A stretch of DNA of 64,000 bases from Lentzea sp. NBRC 105346 (GCF_030269605.1 NZ_BSTQ01000003.1:186001-250000), one strand, 5' to 3'. Numbered from the stretch's first letter, positions 52,274 through 61,127 are shown. The notes: generated by a model not told the origin, from the letters alone. Made by a program: numbers and translations.

Positions 52274-53444
52274 CGACGATCCGTTCGTAGCTGCGGAACA
52301 ACGGGTTGTTGCGCCAGTCGGACACCGAGACCAGCTCGACGTCCCGCGCCACCAGGGCACCGATCGCGATCTGCCCGGTCAACCGGGCCAGCGGCGCGCC
52401 GAGGCAGTGGTGGATGCCGTGCCCGAACGCGATGTGCCCGGCGGCTTCGCGCGTGATGTCGAAGGAATGCGGTGAAGGGAACCGCGCACCGTCGCGGTTG
52501 GCCGCTCCCAACGGCACCAGCACGAACTCCTCGGCCGGAATCGTCACTCCCCCAACGGAAACCGGCTCCAGCGTGAACCGCAGCGTCGCCGTCCCCGCCG
52601 GTCCCTCGAACCGCAGCAGCTCCTCGATCGCGCGCGGCAGCAACGACGGGTCCGCCCGCAACTCCGCCAACGACGCCGGGTGCTGCAACAAGGTCACAAC
52701 ACCGTTGCCGATGAGGTGCACGGTAGTTTCGAAACCCGCCGTGAGCAACAGGAACACCATCGACACCAGCTCGTCCTCGTCGAGCCGGTCGTCCACGTCA
52801 CGGGCCTGCACCAGCGCGCTCACCAGGTCGTCGCCAGGCGCGGAACGCTTGCGCGCCACCAGGTCCGTGAGGTAGTCGGCCATCACGGCGAACGCCTGAC
52901 CGACCGCCTCCGGTGAGGCACCCTGCGTGATCGACTGGGACATCGAACGGAACCGGTCGCGTTCCGGCACAGGTACCCCGAAGAGCTCGCCCGCCATCGT
53001 GCCGACGACCGGAAAGGCGTAGTCCTCCACCAGGTCGACCTCACCGGACAAACCGGACAGCAGCTCGGAAACGATCTCCTCGAGCCGCGGCCGCAGCAGC
53101 TCCACGCGCCGCAACGTGAACGCCGCGCCGACCAGTCGCCGCAACCGCGTGTGGTCCGGCGGGTCGAGGTTGAGCATGTGGTCGCGCAGCAGCTTCGAGA
53201 TGAAAGTGCGCCGCACGCCTTCCTCGCGTGCGATCTTCTCGTACAACGGCGTCGCGCGCCGCGAGTCCTTGCTCAGCGCGGGATGCGCGAGCAACGCGCG
53301 GGCGTCGTCGTACCGCGTCGCCAGCCACACCCGTTGCCCGTTGGGCAGCCGCACCGGGCAAACCGGACTCTCCACCCGCATCCGGTCGAACCACTCGTGT
53401 CGGCGCTGGCAGAACTCTCCGTCGAGAATCGGCTCATCCCCCAT
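52263..53444 (-). CDS. Cytochrome P450 (third, unrelated to the twin pair)
   Basis: A 393-aa class I bacterial P450. It has I-helix LLTAGFETTVHLI, K-helix EELLRFEGPAGT, IPAEE and heme loop FGHGIHHCLGAPLARL (Cys347). The ATG at 53444 (MGDEPILDGEF) is chosen; ATG 53456 (MLVSMGD) is possible. The frame stays open far upstream, but that extension is antisense to the esterase gene. Sequence is of the CYP107-like type common in secondary metabolism and xenobiotic oxidation. No redox partner is adjacent. Confidence 0.93.
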   Translation of the reverse strand: MGDEPILDGEFCQRRHEWFDRMRVESPVCPVRLPNGQRVWLATRYDDARALLAHPALSKDSRRATPLYEKIAREEGVRRTFISKLLRDHMLNLDPPDHTRLRRLVGAAFTLRRVELLRPRLEEIVSELLSGLSGEVDLVEDYAFPVVGTMAGELFGVPVPERDRFRSMSQSITQGASPEAVGQAFAVMADYLTDLVARKRSAPGDDLVSALVQARDVDDRLDEDELVSMVFLLLTAGFETTVHLIGNGVVTLLQHPASLAELRADPSLLPRAIEELLRFEGPAGTATLRFTLEPVSVGGVTIPAEEFVLVPLGAANRDGARFPSPHSFDITREAAGHIAFGHGIHHCLGAPLARLTGQIAIGALVARDVELVSVSDWRNNPLFRSYERIVVRV

Positions 53445-53555
53445 GCTGACCAGCATAGACACGCAAAGTCGGATGGGTTGTACGACTTGGGGATGATGTT
53501 TCTCCAGACTGTCGGCAGATGTGCGAACCTGTCGGCGAGCTGAAGACTGCTTGAC

Positions 53556-54848
53556 ATGACGAGCCCGTTGGAGCTCTCCCTGATCAACGGGCCGGTTCCC
53601 GCGATGATCACTGCCGGGGGCGCGGTCGCACTGGTCTTTCTCGCCGTCACGCGGCGCCGCACGTGGTGGACCCGCGTGCTGCCGATCGTGGTGGCGGCGT
53701 GCGCGCTGTTCACCGCCGCGCTGTGGTTCTTCGTGAACCGCGTGTGGCGCCCGTTCCCCGAACCGGTGCCGGCGCTGGTGATCGGCTGGCTCGGCATCGC
53801 GGTGCTCGGGCCGGCGCTCGGCGTGGCGCGGTTCTGGCACACCCGCTGGTGGATGCGGATCCTCGTCACCCTGGCCGCGGTCGTCGTGCTGGTCAGCGGG
53901 CTGTCCGGCGTGAACCAGTTCTTCGGCCAGTACCCGACGGCCCGCGCCGCGCTGGGGCCGTTGCTCGGCGAGACGACCGACCTCGAGGAGGCGGCCAAGC
54001 CGGCGACGGACCTGGTCACCGGCAAGCTCGCGGACACGTGGAAGGCACCGAAAGACCTCCCCGAGAAGGGCACGGTCTCGGAGGCGCCGATCCCGTCGAC
54101 CACGAACTTCAAGCCGCGCAACGCATGGATCTACCTGCCGCCCGCGTACCACGTCAGCCCGAGGCCGAAGCTGCCCGTGCTGGTGCTGCTCGCCGGGCAG
54201 CCGGGCACGCCGCGCGACTGGTTCGACGCCGGTCAGCTCACCCAGCACTTCGACGCGTTCGCCAAGCAGCACAACGGACTCGCGCCGATCGTCATCGTGC
54301 CGGACCAGCTCGGCTCGATGACGGCCAACCCGATCTGCGTCGACTCGCACCTCGGCCACGTCGAGACGTACCTCGCGAAAGACGTGCCGCACTGGGTGAA
54401 GACCCGGCTGCAGGTCGACGACCAGCGTTCGGCGTGGACGATCGCGGGACTGTCGCAGGGCGGCACGTGCGCACTGCAACTGGCCGTGCGCGCACCCGAG
54501 GTGTACGCGAACTTCATCGACATCTCCGGGCAGCGCGAACCGACGGTGATCAACACCGCCGAGACCATCCGGATCGTGTTCAACGGTGACGCCGCCGCGT
54601 ACCACCGCGTGAACCCGATCGACATCTTGCAGACCAAGAAGTTTCCCCAGAGCGCGGGGGTGATCGTCGCGGGCGCGCGCGATCCCTACTACCGCAACGA
54701 GGACCGAGAGGTGTTTGAGGCATGTCAGCGAGCGGGCATGGACATGCGCTGGACGGAGTTACCGGGCGGACACGACTGGAACGTGTGGCGCCCTGGGCTC
54801 TACGAATCGCTCCCGTGGCTGGCGCAGCGCACCGGATTGGTCGCTTAG
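53556..54848 (+). CDS. Membrane-anchored alpha/beta-hydrolase (esterase D/Ag85-like fold)
   Basis: A 430-aa protein. Four N-terminal membrane helices (about 12-30, 38-58, 70-88, 100-120) are followed by an exported alpha/beta-hydrolase domain of the esterase/mycolyltransferase-like type. The nucleophile lies in IAGLSQGGTCALQLA, with acid in AGARDPYY and His in LPGGHDWNVW. It overlaps the downstream aminoacyl-lipid synthase gene by 127 bp in another frame. A paired synthase and hydrolase suggests it removes amino acids from, or otherwise processes, the lipid made by its neighbour (inference; similar gene pairs occur in Corynebacterium). Confidence 0.87.
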   Translation: MTSPLELSLINGPVPAMITAGGAVALVFLAVTRRRTWWTRVLPIVVAACALFTAALWFFVNRVWRPFPEPVPALVIGWLGIAVLGPALGVARFWHTRWWMRILVTLAAVVVLVSGLSGVNQFFGQYPTARAALGPLLGETTDLEEAAKPATDLVTGKLADTWKAPKDLPEKGTVSEAPIPSTTNFKPRNAWIYLPPAYHVSPRPKLPVLVLLAGQPGTPRDWFDAGQLTQHFDAFAKQHNGLAPIVIVPDQLGSMTANPICVDSHLGHVETYLAKDVPHWVKTRLQVDDQRSAWTIAGLSQGGTCALQLAVRAPEVYANFIDISGQREPTVINTAETIRIVFNGDAAAYHRVNPIDILQTKKFPQSAGVIVAGARDPYYRNEDREVFEACQRAGMDMRWTELPGGHDWNVWRPGLYESLPWLAQRTGLVA

Positions 54849-57295
54849 GCCGCCGGGCTCCGTTCACCGCGGGCGCGGTGCTGACGCTGTGGATCGTCGG
54901 CGCCGCAACGGGATCGCTCTTCGACGGTCCGTCCGAAGAGCTGATGGCCGGCATCGGGTTCGGCATCTCGTCTCCACTGTGGACGGCTGTCACGTCGATG
55001 CTGTGGTGCGGCAACTTCGCCGGCTACCTCGGCACCACGGCGTTGCTGGTGCTGTTCGGCCCGGTCGCGGAACGGGAGCTCGGCACCGCGCGGGCGATCG
55101 CGTTCTTCCTGGTGAGCCAGGTCTTCGGCGTCTTCACGGGTGCCGGGGTGGCGCGGCTGGGTGAGCTGATCGGCTGGCAGTGGCTGTCGTCGATGAACTT
55201 CGAGCTGGCCGTGATGCCGTCGGCCGGTGTCGTGGGCATGGCGCTGGCGACGAGCTTCCGGCTGCCCGAACTGTGGCGCAGGCGCGTGCGGCTACTGCTG
55301 ATCATCGCGTTGCTGGTGCTCGCGCTGTACTCCGGCTACTTCGAGGACGTGCTGCGGCTGTGCGGCGGCCTGGTGGGCCTGCTCGCCGGCGCGCTGGTCG
55401 TGCGCACGCGGACCCGGCCGTCCCCGCCGTCGCACGAGGAGACCCGCGTGCTGGTGGCGTTGCTGATCGCGGCATCGGCGCTCGGCCCGGTCGTGGCGAT
55501 GCTGTCGCCGTTCCCCAACGGCCCGCTGGCGTGGTACAGCGAACTCGTCGCGATGCCGCAGCCGGACATGGACCAGATCATCACGTTCTGCGCGGATCCC
55601 ACTACGCAGGACCAGTGCCGGACCATGACCGCGCAGGCGGCATACGGCCGGTTCCCGGCGATGATCATGTCGGTCATGCCCGCACTGCTGATGCTGGTGC
55701 TCGCCGAGGGCGTGCGCCGCGGCCGCCGGTTCGCGTGGTGGGGCGCGCTCGCACTGAACATCGGGCTCACCGGACTGACCATCTGGTACGTCGTCGAGGC
55801 GCTGCAGTACGTGGACCACGTCACGCCCGGCGTACTGCTCGAGTACAGCATCCCGGTACTGCTGTACGTGGCGATCGCCGTCGTGCTGCTGGTGCTGCGC
55901 AAGCACTTCCCGTTGCCCACACAGGTGCGCCGGTTCTGGCGGCTGGTGGTCACCGGTTTCATGATCTTGAGCGGGCTGTACATCTTCGGCGGGTTCCTGG
56001 CCCGCGACCAGTTCACGCCCGAACCCGGTTTCCTCGAACTGGTGGCGGACCTGCCGTCCCGCTTCCTGCCGCCCGGCTATCTCGGGCTGCTGCCCGCGCG
56101 GTTCAGCGCGGACGACATGATCGCGAAGCTGCTCTTCGAGTACACCGGTGTCTTCTTCTGGCTGATCGTGTTCGGCGGCGTGCTGCGGGCGTCGTGGCGC
56201 GCCCGGCCGTCGTGCACCGAAAGCGCGGCACAGCAGGCGCGCGAGCTGATGGTGCGTCACGGCGGATCCTCGTTGTCCTACATGACGACCTGGGACGGCA
56301 ACCACTATTGGTTCACGCCGGACGGCCGCGCAGCCGTGGCCTACCGCGTGGTCGCCACGATCGCGCTGACCGTCGGCGACCCGGTCGGTGAACCGGACGC
56401 GCGCAAGGCCGCGGTGCGCGGTTTCGCCGAGTTCTGCGCGCACGAGGGGTGGACGCCATGCCTGTACAGCATCAGCGCCGAGCTGCGTGACTCGGTCCGG
56501 GCGCACGGCTGGCAGACCGTCCAGGTCGCCGAGGACACCGTGATCCCGTTGCCGGCACTGGCTTTCACCGGCAAGAAGTGGCAGGACGTGCGGACCGCGT
56601 TGAACAAGGCCTCGAAGGAGGGCATCACCGCGGAGTGGTGGCGCTGGGCCGACCTGCCGCTCGCGTTGAGCGACCAGATCCGCTCGATCTCCGACGAGTG
56701 GGTGGCGGACAAGGGCCTGCCGGAGATGGGGTTCACGCTCGGTGGTCTCCCGGAGCTCGCCGGTGACGGGGTGCGGCTGCTGCTCGCGGTAGACGCCGAC
56801 CGGACCGTGCACGGCATCACGTCGTGGCTGCCCGTGCATGTGGACGGTGCGGTGGTCGGCTGGACGCTGGACTTCATGCGCCGCAGGGCGTGCGGGTTCC
56901 GGGGCTCGATGGAGTTCCTGATCGCCTCGGCGGCGCTGACGTTGCGCAAGGAGGGCGCCGAGTTCCTCAGCCTGTCCGGCGCTCCGCTGGCGCGACTGGA
57001 TCGAGGCGAGCAGCCGCGGGCGTTGCAACGCGTGCTGGACCTGACGGGTCAGGTGCTGGAACCGGTGTACGGCTTCCGTTCTCTGTTTGCCTTCAAAGCA
57101 AAGTTCCAGCCCGTGTACCGCCCGATGTACATGGCGTACCCGGACTCGGCGGCGCTGCCGCGCATCGCCAACGCGATCGGCCGCGCCTACCTTCCGCACA
57201 TGAGCGCGCGGCAGGGCTTTCGTTTGGCGTCGAAGGTGATTCTCGCGAAACGCGTCATCCGTAACAGTCCGACTCCGTTGCACACCAAAGCTTGA
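54722..57295 (+). CDS. MprF-like aminoacyl-phosphatidylglycerol synthase (rhomboid-like membrane domain plus DUF2156)
   Basis: An 857-aa membrane protein. The N-terminal half has about 12 membrane segments, the first group rhomboid-like. The C-terminal 330 residues are a DUF2156/GNAT-type aminoacyl transferase (AAVAYRVVATIALTVGDPVG, KKWQDVRTALNKA, LSLSGAPLARLD). It would transfer Lys or Ala from tRNA to phosphatidylglycerol or diacylglycerol and alter surface charge and antimicrobial-peptide resistance. ATG 54722 lies inside the esterase gene with AGAGG 10 nt upstream; later GTG starts (54785, 54815, 54878) are possible. A TTA codon occurs at 54845. Confidence 0.85.
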   Translation: MSASGHGHALDGVTGRTRLERVAPWALRIAPVAGAAHRIGRLGRRAPFTAGAVLTLWIVGAATGSLFDGPSEELMAGIGFGISSPLWTAVTSMLWCGNFAGYLGTTALLVLFGPVAERELGTARAIAFFLVSQVFGVFTGAGVARLGELIGWQWLSSMNFELAVMPSAGVVGMALATSFRLPELWRRRVRLLLIIALLVLALYSGYFEDVLRLCGGLVGLLAGALVVRTRTRPSPPSHEETRVLVALLIAASALGPVVAMLSPFPNGPLAWYSELVAMPQPDMDQIITFCADPTTQDQCRTMTAQAAYGRFPAMIMSVMPALLMLVLAEGVRRGRRFAWWGALALNIGLTGLTIWYVVEALQYVDHVTPGVLLEYSIPVLLYVAIAVVLLVLRKHFPLPTQVRRFWRLVVTGFMILSGLYIFGGFLARDQFTPEPGFLELVADLPSRFLPPGYLGLLPARFSADDMIAKLLFEYTGVFFWLIVFGGVLRASWRARPSCTESAAQQARELMVRHGGSSLSYMTTWDGNHYWFTPDGRAAVAYRVVATIALTVGDPVGEPDARKAAVRGFAEFCAHEGWTPCLYSISAELRDSVRAHGWQTVQVAEDTVIPLPALAFTGKKWQDVRTALNKASKEGITAEWWRWADLPLALSDQIRSISDEWVADKGLPEMGFTLGGLPELAGDGVRLLLAVDADRTVHGITSWLPVHVDGAVVGWTLDFMRRRACGFRGSMEFLIASAALTLRKEGAEFLSLSGAPLARLDRGEQPRALQRVLDLTGQVLEPVYGFRSLFAFKAKFQPVYRPMYMAYPDSAALPRIANAIGRAYLPHMSARQGFRLASKVILAKRVIRNSPTPLHTKA
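54973..54984. repeat. Iterated palindrome core TCCACTGTGGAC, copy 4
   Basis: Shares the TCCACTGTGGA core of the 13-nt palindrome; lies inside the MprF-like gene. Confidence 0.5.
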
Positions 57296-57310
57296 CAGCC
57301 ATTCGAACAC

Positions 57311-57613
57311 GTGTGCGACAGTGGACGGGTGAGGTACGAGGACGAGGTGCACGAGCTGCGGCGGCTGGTAGCCGCACTGCCGATCTGGCGGACCGAAGTC
57401 CGCAGTGGACAGACCGTGGTGATCGACGCGCGCAGCAACGACGTGATGCTGCGCGTCGAGGGCGAGTGGACTTCGCATCTCGTCCGGTTTTTCGACGCGT
57501 TCGACCGCTACAGCCTCTTGCATCTCGTTACGCTGCTCGACACTCTTCCGGAGCCACCCGAGGCGCGAACCTTCTTGGCCTCATTGCGTAACACTGCGCA
57601 TTTTCCTGTTTGA
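57311..57613 (+). CDS. Small hypothetical protein
   Basis: Up to 100 aa with GTG starts at 57311 and 57329 (VRYEDEVHELRRLV); the second gives a more protein-like beginning and 94 residues. It contains WRTEVRSGQTVVIDARSNDV and a helical end. There is no signal peptide, membrane segment or recognised family. It begins 15-33 bp after the MprF-like gene, so it may be the last gene of that operon. Confidence 0.6.
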   Translation: MCDSGRVRYEDEVHELRRLVAALPIWRTEVRSGQTVVIDARSNDVMLRVEGEWTSHLVRFFDAFDRYSLLHLVTLLDTLPEPPEARTFLASLRNTAHFPV

Positions 57614-57646
57614 CCCCAAGCATTTTCGGCCGACAGCATCGGTTGC

Positions 57647-58399
57647 GTGCTCGACGTCCACGTCTCGTCCCACCCGTACCTTGCCGACCACTCCATCGAA
57701 GGCACACCCGTGGTGCCGGTCGTCATGGCACTGGAGTGGTTCACAGCCACGGTCGCCCGCTGGACCGGACCGTTGAACTCACTGACGCTGCACGGGGTCG
57801 ACGTCCTGCGCAAGATCACCCTGCCCGGCTTCCACTCCGCGGGTGATCAGTTCATGGTCCGCTGCCGCATCGAGGAGTCGCAGATCGACCTGCGACTCCT
57901 CGGTCTGGGCGGGGTGCCGCACTACCGGGCCGCGGTCCAGCCGAGCACGTCGTACAGTCCTGACTGGACTCTTCCCGGCGACCTGCGTCCCCAGCCGATC
58001 GACTACGCGGGCAGCGTGTTGTTCCACGGCCCCGCTTTCCAGGCGCTGCACCGCATCGACGGCATCACCCGCGATGGCGCGGCGGGCGCGGTGGTCGGCG
58101 CGAGCAAGCTCGGGTGGCCCGGCCGCGACAACTGGCACTGCGACCCGGCCGCGCTGGACGGCGGACTGCAGCTCGCCGGGCTGTGGATCGCCGAGCAGAT
58201 CGGCTGCCGCTCACTGCCCATGTCGGTCGGCGAGTTCCGCCTGCACCGCACCGGACTGCTCACCGAGCCGATCCGCTGCGTGGTCCGGCACCGCACGACC
58301 GACGACACGTTCACCTTCTGCGACATCGGTTTCCTCGACGACTCCGGGCCACGATGGGAACTGATCAACACCCGCTTCATCCTCGACCCGAACCGCTGA
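57647..58399 (+). CDS. Stand-alone polyketide-synthase-type dehydratase (double hotdog)
   Basis: A 250-aa double-hotdog protein matching the DH domain of modular/iterative polyketide or fatty-acid synthases. Both active-site motifs are intact: H-x3-G-x4-P (His15, DHSIEGTPVVP) in the first hotdog and D-x3-Q (Asp171, DGGLQ) in the second. HGPAFQALHRIDG is a further DH signature. It should dehydrate beta-hydroxyacyl thioesters, perhaps on a carrier protein encoded elsewhere; no PKS genes are in the window. GTG 57647 is the start. Its 3' part overlaps the convergent AraC gene by 189 bp. Confidence 0.85.
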   Translation: MLDVHVSSHPYLADHSIEGTPVVPVVMALEWFTATVARWTGPLNSLTLHGVDVLRKITLPGFHSAGDQFMVRCRIEESQIDLRLLGLGGVPHYRAAVQPSTSYSPDWTLPGDLRPQPIDYAGSVLFHGPAFQALHRIDGITRDGAAGAVVGASKLGWPGRDNWHCDPAALDGGLQLAGLWIAEQIGCRSLPMSVGEFRLHRTGLLTEPIRCVVRHRTTDDTFTFCDIGFLDDSGPRWELINTRFILDPNR

Positions 58400-59140
58400 C
58401 GCCCGAACCCGGTGAAACTGCGCGTAGCTGCCGAACCCGGCTTCGAGTGCCGCCGACATCGCCGTGGCGCCGCCGTCGTGCAGCAGCCGGAACCGGTGCA
58501 GCCGCTGCTGGTTGCGGTACCGCGTCAGTGAGATCCCGGTCTGTGCCTTGAAAAGCCGGCTCAGGTAGGTGGGACTCAACCCCACTGAGCGGGCGAGCTC
58601 CCCGAGCCCGCCCGCGTGTGGATCGGTGCGCAACGCGTGCGCGACCGCGCGGACCGCGGGGTGCACGTCCGTGCTGTCGACCACCTCGTCGCTGTCGAGG
58701 AACGCCCGCCACGCCACCGCCAGCAGGTAGCCCAGCCCGGCGTTGATCACCAACGGATCCCGCGCAGTCCGCAGGTCGGCGAAGAGCCGCGACAACGCCC
58801 GCACCGCGCGCGGCCCGAGGTGCCGGGAGAACGAGCCGGGCGGGTCCTCGCCGACGAGTGCGGGCACCGTGCGGGCGACCACGTCCGGGGTGAAGACCGC
58901 CCACCACAGCTCGTGGTCGGCGGACCGGTCGACCAGCAGGTGGTCCTGTCCGGGGAAGAGCCAGGTCAGCGCGCCGGGTGCGAGCTCGTACCGGCGGTCG
59001 CCGAGCAGGTACGTGGCCGTGCCGTGGACGACGAGGTTGACCTCGAGCTCGACGTGCCGATGCCGCCGCACCCGGACGTCGCCCCGGTGCCGCATCACCA
59101 GCCCGTCGAGTCCGGCGGGCAGTCGCAGGTCTTCGAGCAT
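58211..59140 (-). CDS. AraC-family transcriptional regulator with overlap-derived C-terminus
   Basis: A 309-aa regulator: N-terminal cupin sensor domain (about 10-90; RHRHVELEVNLVVHG) and C-terminal AraC double helix-turn-helix (about 170-245; LARSVGLSPTYLSRLFKAQT, then AALEAGFGSYAQFHRV). ATG 59140 is the start; no clear ribosome binding site precedes it, so it may be leaderless. Normal relatives end about 15 residues after QFHRV-F-R. Here the frame continues for about 63 residues antisense to the dehydratase gene. It is divergent from the PhyH dioxygenase gene by 69 bp, which is its likely target. Confidence 0.85.
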   Translation of the reverse strand: MLEDLRLPAGLDGLVMRHRGDVRVRRHRHVELEVNLVVHGTATYLLGDRRYELAPGALTWLFPGQDHLLVDRSADHELWWAVFTPDVVARTVPALVGEDPPGSFSRHLGPRAVRALSRLFADLRTARDPLVINAGLGYLLAVAWRAFLDSDEVVDSTDVHPAVRAVAHALRTDPHAGGLGELARSVGLSPTYLSRLFKAQTGISLTRYRNQQRLHRFRLLHDGGATAMSAALEAGFGSYAQFHRVRASAVRVEDEAGVDQFPSWPGVVEETDVAEGERVVGRAVPDHAADRLGEQSGAVQAELADRHGQ

Positions 59141-59209
59141 CGCAAGAAATGATAGGTACGGGTCGAGGAACGAGAAGACCGCGTCGCGTCCGGACTCGAT
59201 CCTCGAACC

Positions 59210-59929
59210 ATGGATCTCCTCAGCCCCCAGCACATCCGGCAGTTCCACGACGACGGCTTCTTCGTGCTGCCGAACGCTCTGCCACCACAGGATCTGCAAG
59301 ACCTCCGCGGCGAGTGCCGGCGGTTCGTCGAGCAGCGCGACGCCGAGATGGACGCGCTCGGCGTCGACCAGCTCGACCTCGACCGCCGCGGCAGCCGCTA
59401 CTTCGTGCACGCCTACGACCAGAGCACGGTGGCGCGCCGGTTCCTGTTGTCCGGGTTGATGGCGGGGATCGCGCGGGCCGTGCTGGGTGACGAGGCCCAT
59501 CTGTTCAACGAGCAGTACGTCGTGAAGGCCGCCGAGCAGGGCATGAAGTTCGGCTGGCACCAGGACTCCGGGTTCGTCGACTACCCGCACCGGCCGTACC
59601 TGACGTGCTGGGTCGCGCTCGACGACGTCACCGAGGAGAACGGCACCGTGTACCTGCTGCCCTATCCGCGGGCCGGCACCCGTGAGGTCGTGCCGCACAC
59701 GGTCGAGGCGGGGACGAACGACCGGATCGGTTACACCGGCGACGATCCCGGTGACGCTGTCGTGGTGCCCGCGGGCAGCATCGCGTGCTTCTCCAGCACG
59801 GTCCTGCACCGCAGCGGGCCGAACACCACGCCTCACGTGCGGCGGGTCTACCTGGCCCAGTACTCCGCGGGCCCGATCCTGGACGCCACCGGCACCGCCC
59901 CACGCCACCTGGCCATCCCGCTCCCCTGA
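59210..59929 (+). CDS. Phytanoyl-CoA dioxygenase-family Fe(II)/2-oxoglutarate oxygenase
   Basis: A 239-aa PhyH-type oxygenase. The iron ligands are His117 and Asp119 (GWHQDSGF) and distal His200 (STVLHRSGPN), with the 2-oxoglutarate-binding Arg probably in HVRRVYL. The N-terminus FHDDGFFVLPNAL is typical of the family. It hydroxylates a small metabolite; ectoine, polyketide and phytanate substrates are known for relatives. The divergent AraC gene suggests substrate induction. Two hairpins follow the stop. Confidence 0.9.
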   Translation: MDLLSPQHIRQFHDDGFFVLPNALPPQDLQDLRGECRRFVEQRDAEMDALGVDQLDLDRRGSRYFVHAYDQSTVARRFLLSGLMAGIARAVLGDEAHLFNEQYVVKAAEQGMKFGWHQDSGFVDYPHRPYLTCWVALDDVTEENGTVYLLPYPRAGTREVVPHTVEAGTNDRIGYTGDDPGDAVVVPAGSIACFSSTVLHRSGPNTTPHVRRVYLAQYSAGPILDATGTAPRHLAIPLP

Positions 59930-59934
59930 ATGCG

Positions 59935-59981
59935 ATGAGGGGACCCTTCATGGCGGTCAGCGCTTGCAAAGCTCCCCTCAT
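59935..59981. terminator. Hairpin after the PhyH gene
   Basis: ATGAGGGGA (59935-59943) pairs with TCCCCTCAT (59973-59981), 6 bases after the PhyH stop. It is the first of two consecutive hairpins before the convergent C39-like gene. Confidence 0.6.
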
Positions 59982-60006
59982 GTCACTCTCCCACTCCCCT
60001 GAACGA

Positions 60007-60057
60007 CCGTTATGGCCACCATCACGGACCTGAGGTCCGCGAAGGTGGCCATAACGG
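60007..60057. terminator. Strong bidirectional hairpin between convergent genes
   Basis: A 14-bp perfect stem (60007-60020 with 60044-60057; arm CCGTTATGGCCACC). The apical part pairs again (CGGACC-TGA-GGTCCG). It ends 11 bases before the stop of the minus-strand gene at 60069, so it should stop transcription from both sides. Confidence 0.85.
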
Positions 60058-60068
60058 CACTAGGCGGG

Positions 60069-60989
60069 TCAGCCCACCGGCGGGGCCATGTCGAACCAGT
60101 TGAAGGTCTCCACGAACTGGCGCGTGGTGCCCTGGTAGCGCGCACCAGTCAGCTCCCAGCGCGTCACGTACTTGTAGGTGCCCGGCTCGAGGCTCTCGTC
60201 CACGTCGGTGTTCGGGTCGTCGGACACCGGGCTGTACTGCAGGATGTTCTTGCGCTCCAACGTGACGTCGAGCGACTCGTAGGCGGACTGGGTGTTCAGG
60301 TAACCGGGGTCGCCGTGGTCGAGAGCACGGCCGGGGTCGGCCAGCTTCAGCGTCATCGTGCTGCCGTTGAACGTGCCGTTGGCCGCGACGACCGTGACGA
60401 TGTGGCCACCGCCGCGCTGCAGGCTGCCCGCCGCCGGGCCGGCCGAGTAGCGGCCGTACACCATCTGCACGGGCCCTCTGGCCAGCTTCTTGGCCAGGTC
60501 ACCCGCGAAGTCCGTGGCGGTCTTCGAGTCGATGTTGCCGACCGCGGTGGCCCAGCCCGCGTCACGGGCGGGCTTGGTGGCGATGTTCCACGCGGTCTGC
60601 AGGTTGCTCATCTTGGTGCCGCCGCTGTACTTGGCGTCCACGCCGATGCGCCAGATCGAGTTGGTGACGACGTTGTAGTCGGCGGGGTCCTGGGGGTCGA
60701 GGTCCTTGGTCTTCGTGGACAACCAGCCGACCGGCGCGTTCTTCTCGTGGCCCCAGTAGTGCAGGACGTTGTACAGCGAGGCCGGGCCGCAGTAGGCGTT
60801 GCCGTTGTTCTCCAGACCCGCGCGGAACTGGTCCACGTCGCTGACCCCGCACTGCTTGACCTCGAAGACCGGGCCCACGAGGTCGGTCACGCGAGTGCAG
60901 GGCGCGGGCTGGGCGATGTCGGCGGAGGCGACGCCCGGCAACGCGATGGTGGAGAGAGCGGCGGCGGCGAACAGAGCCTTGCGGATCAT
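60069..60989 (-). CDS. Secreted C39-like cysteine-peptidase-fold protein
   Basis: A 306-aa exported protein with a signal peptide (about 1-24, VASA). ATG 60989 (MIRKALFAAAAL) is chosen over 61082. The mature part has NAYCGPASLYNVLHYWG (Cys nucleophile type), then GGGHIVTVVAANG (His) and KLADPGRA (Asp), the order and spacing of the C39/papain-like peptidase fold. The residues needed for catalysis appear present; the target, perhaps a secreted peptide or wall component, is unknown. Confidence 0.85.
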   Translation of the reverse strand: MIRKALFAAAALSTIALPGVASADIAQPAPCTRVTDLVGPVFEVKQCGVSDVDQFRAGLENNGNAYCGPASLYNVLHYWGHEKNAPVGWLSTKTKDLDPQDPADYNVVTNSIWRIGVDAKYSGGTKMSNLQTAWNIATKPARDAGWATAVGNIDSKTATDFAGDLAKKLARGPVQMVYGRYSAGPAAGSLQRGGGHIVTVVAANGTFNGSTMTLKLADPGRALDHGDPGYLNTQSAYESLDVTLERKNILQYSPVSDDPNTDVDESLEPGTYKYVTRWELTGARYQGTTRQFVETFNWFDMAPPVG

Positions 60990-61127
60990 TTTCTTTCCCC
61001 TTACCTGTGGTGTTCCTTCCGTGAAACAAGATTCGCGGAGCGGAACCCCCAAAGGCATGAGGGACGATCCCTCAACCCTCAAAGGCGAAAGTTGGGTGTA
61101 TCAGGCCATCCCCCACCCGACTCTGTC

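Noticed and set aside
53445-54605. N-terminal extension of the P450 gene to a 780-codon frame
   Set aside because: The extra 387 codons are antisense to the esterase gene and have no homology; P450s of this class are about 400 aa.
55292-57523. 743-codon minus-strand frame
   Set aside because: It is a shadow of the MprF-like gene with repetitive Arg/Gln/His composition.
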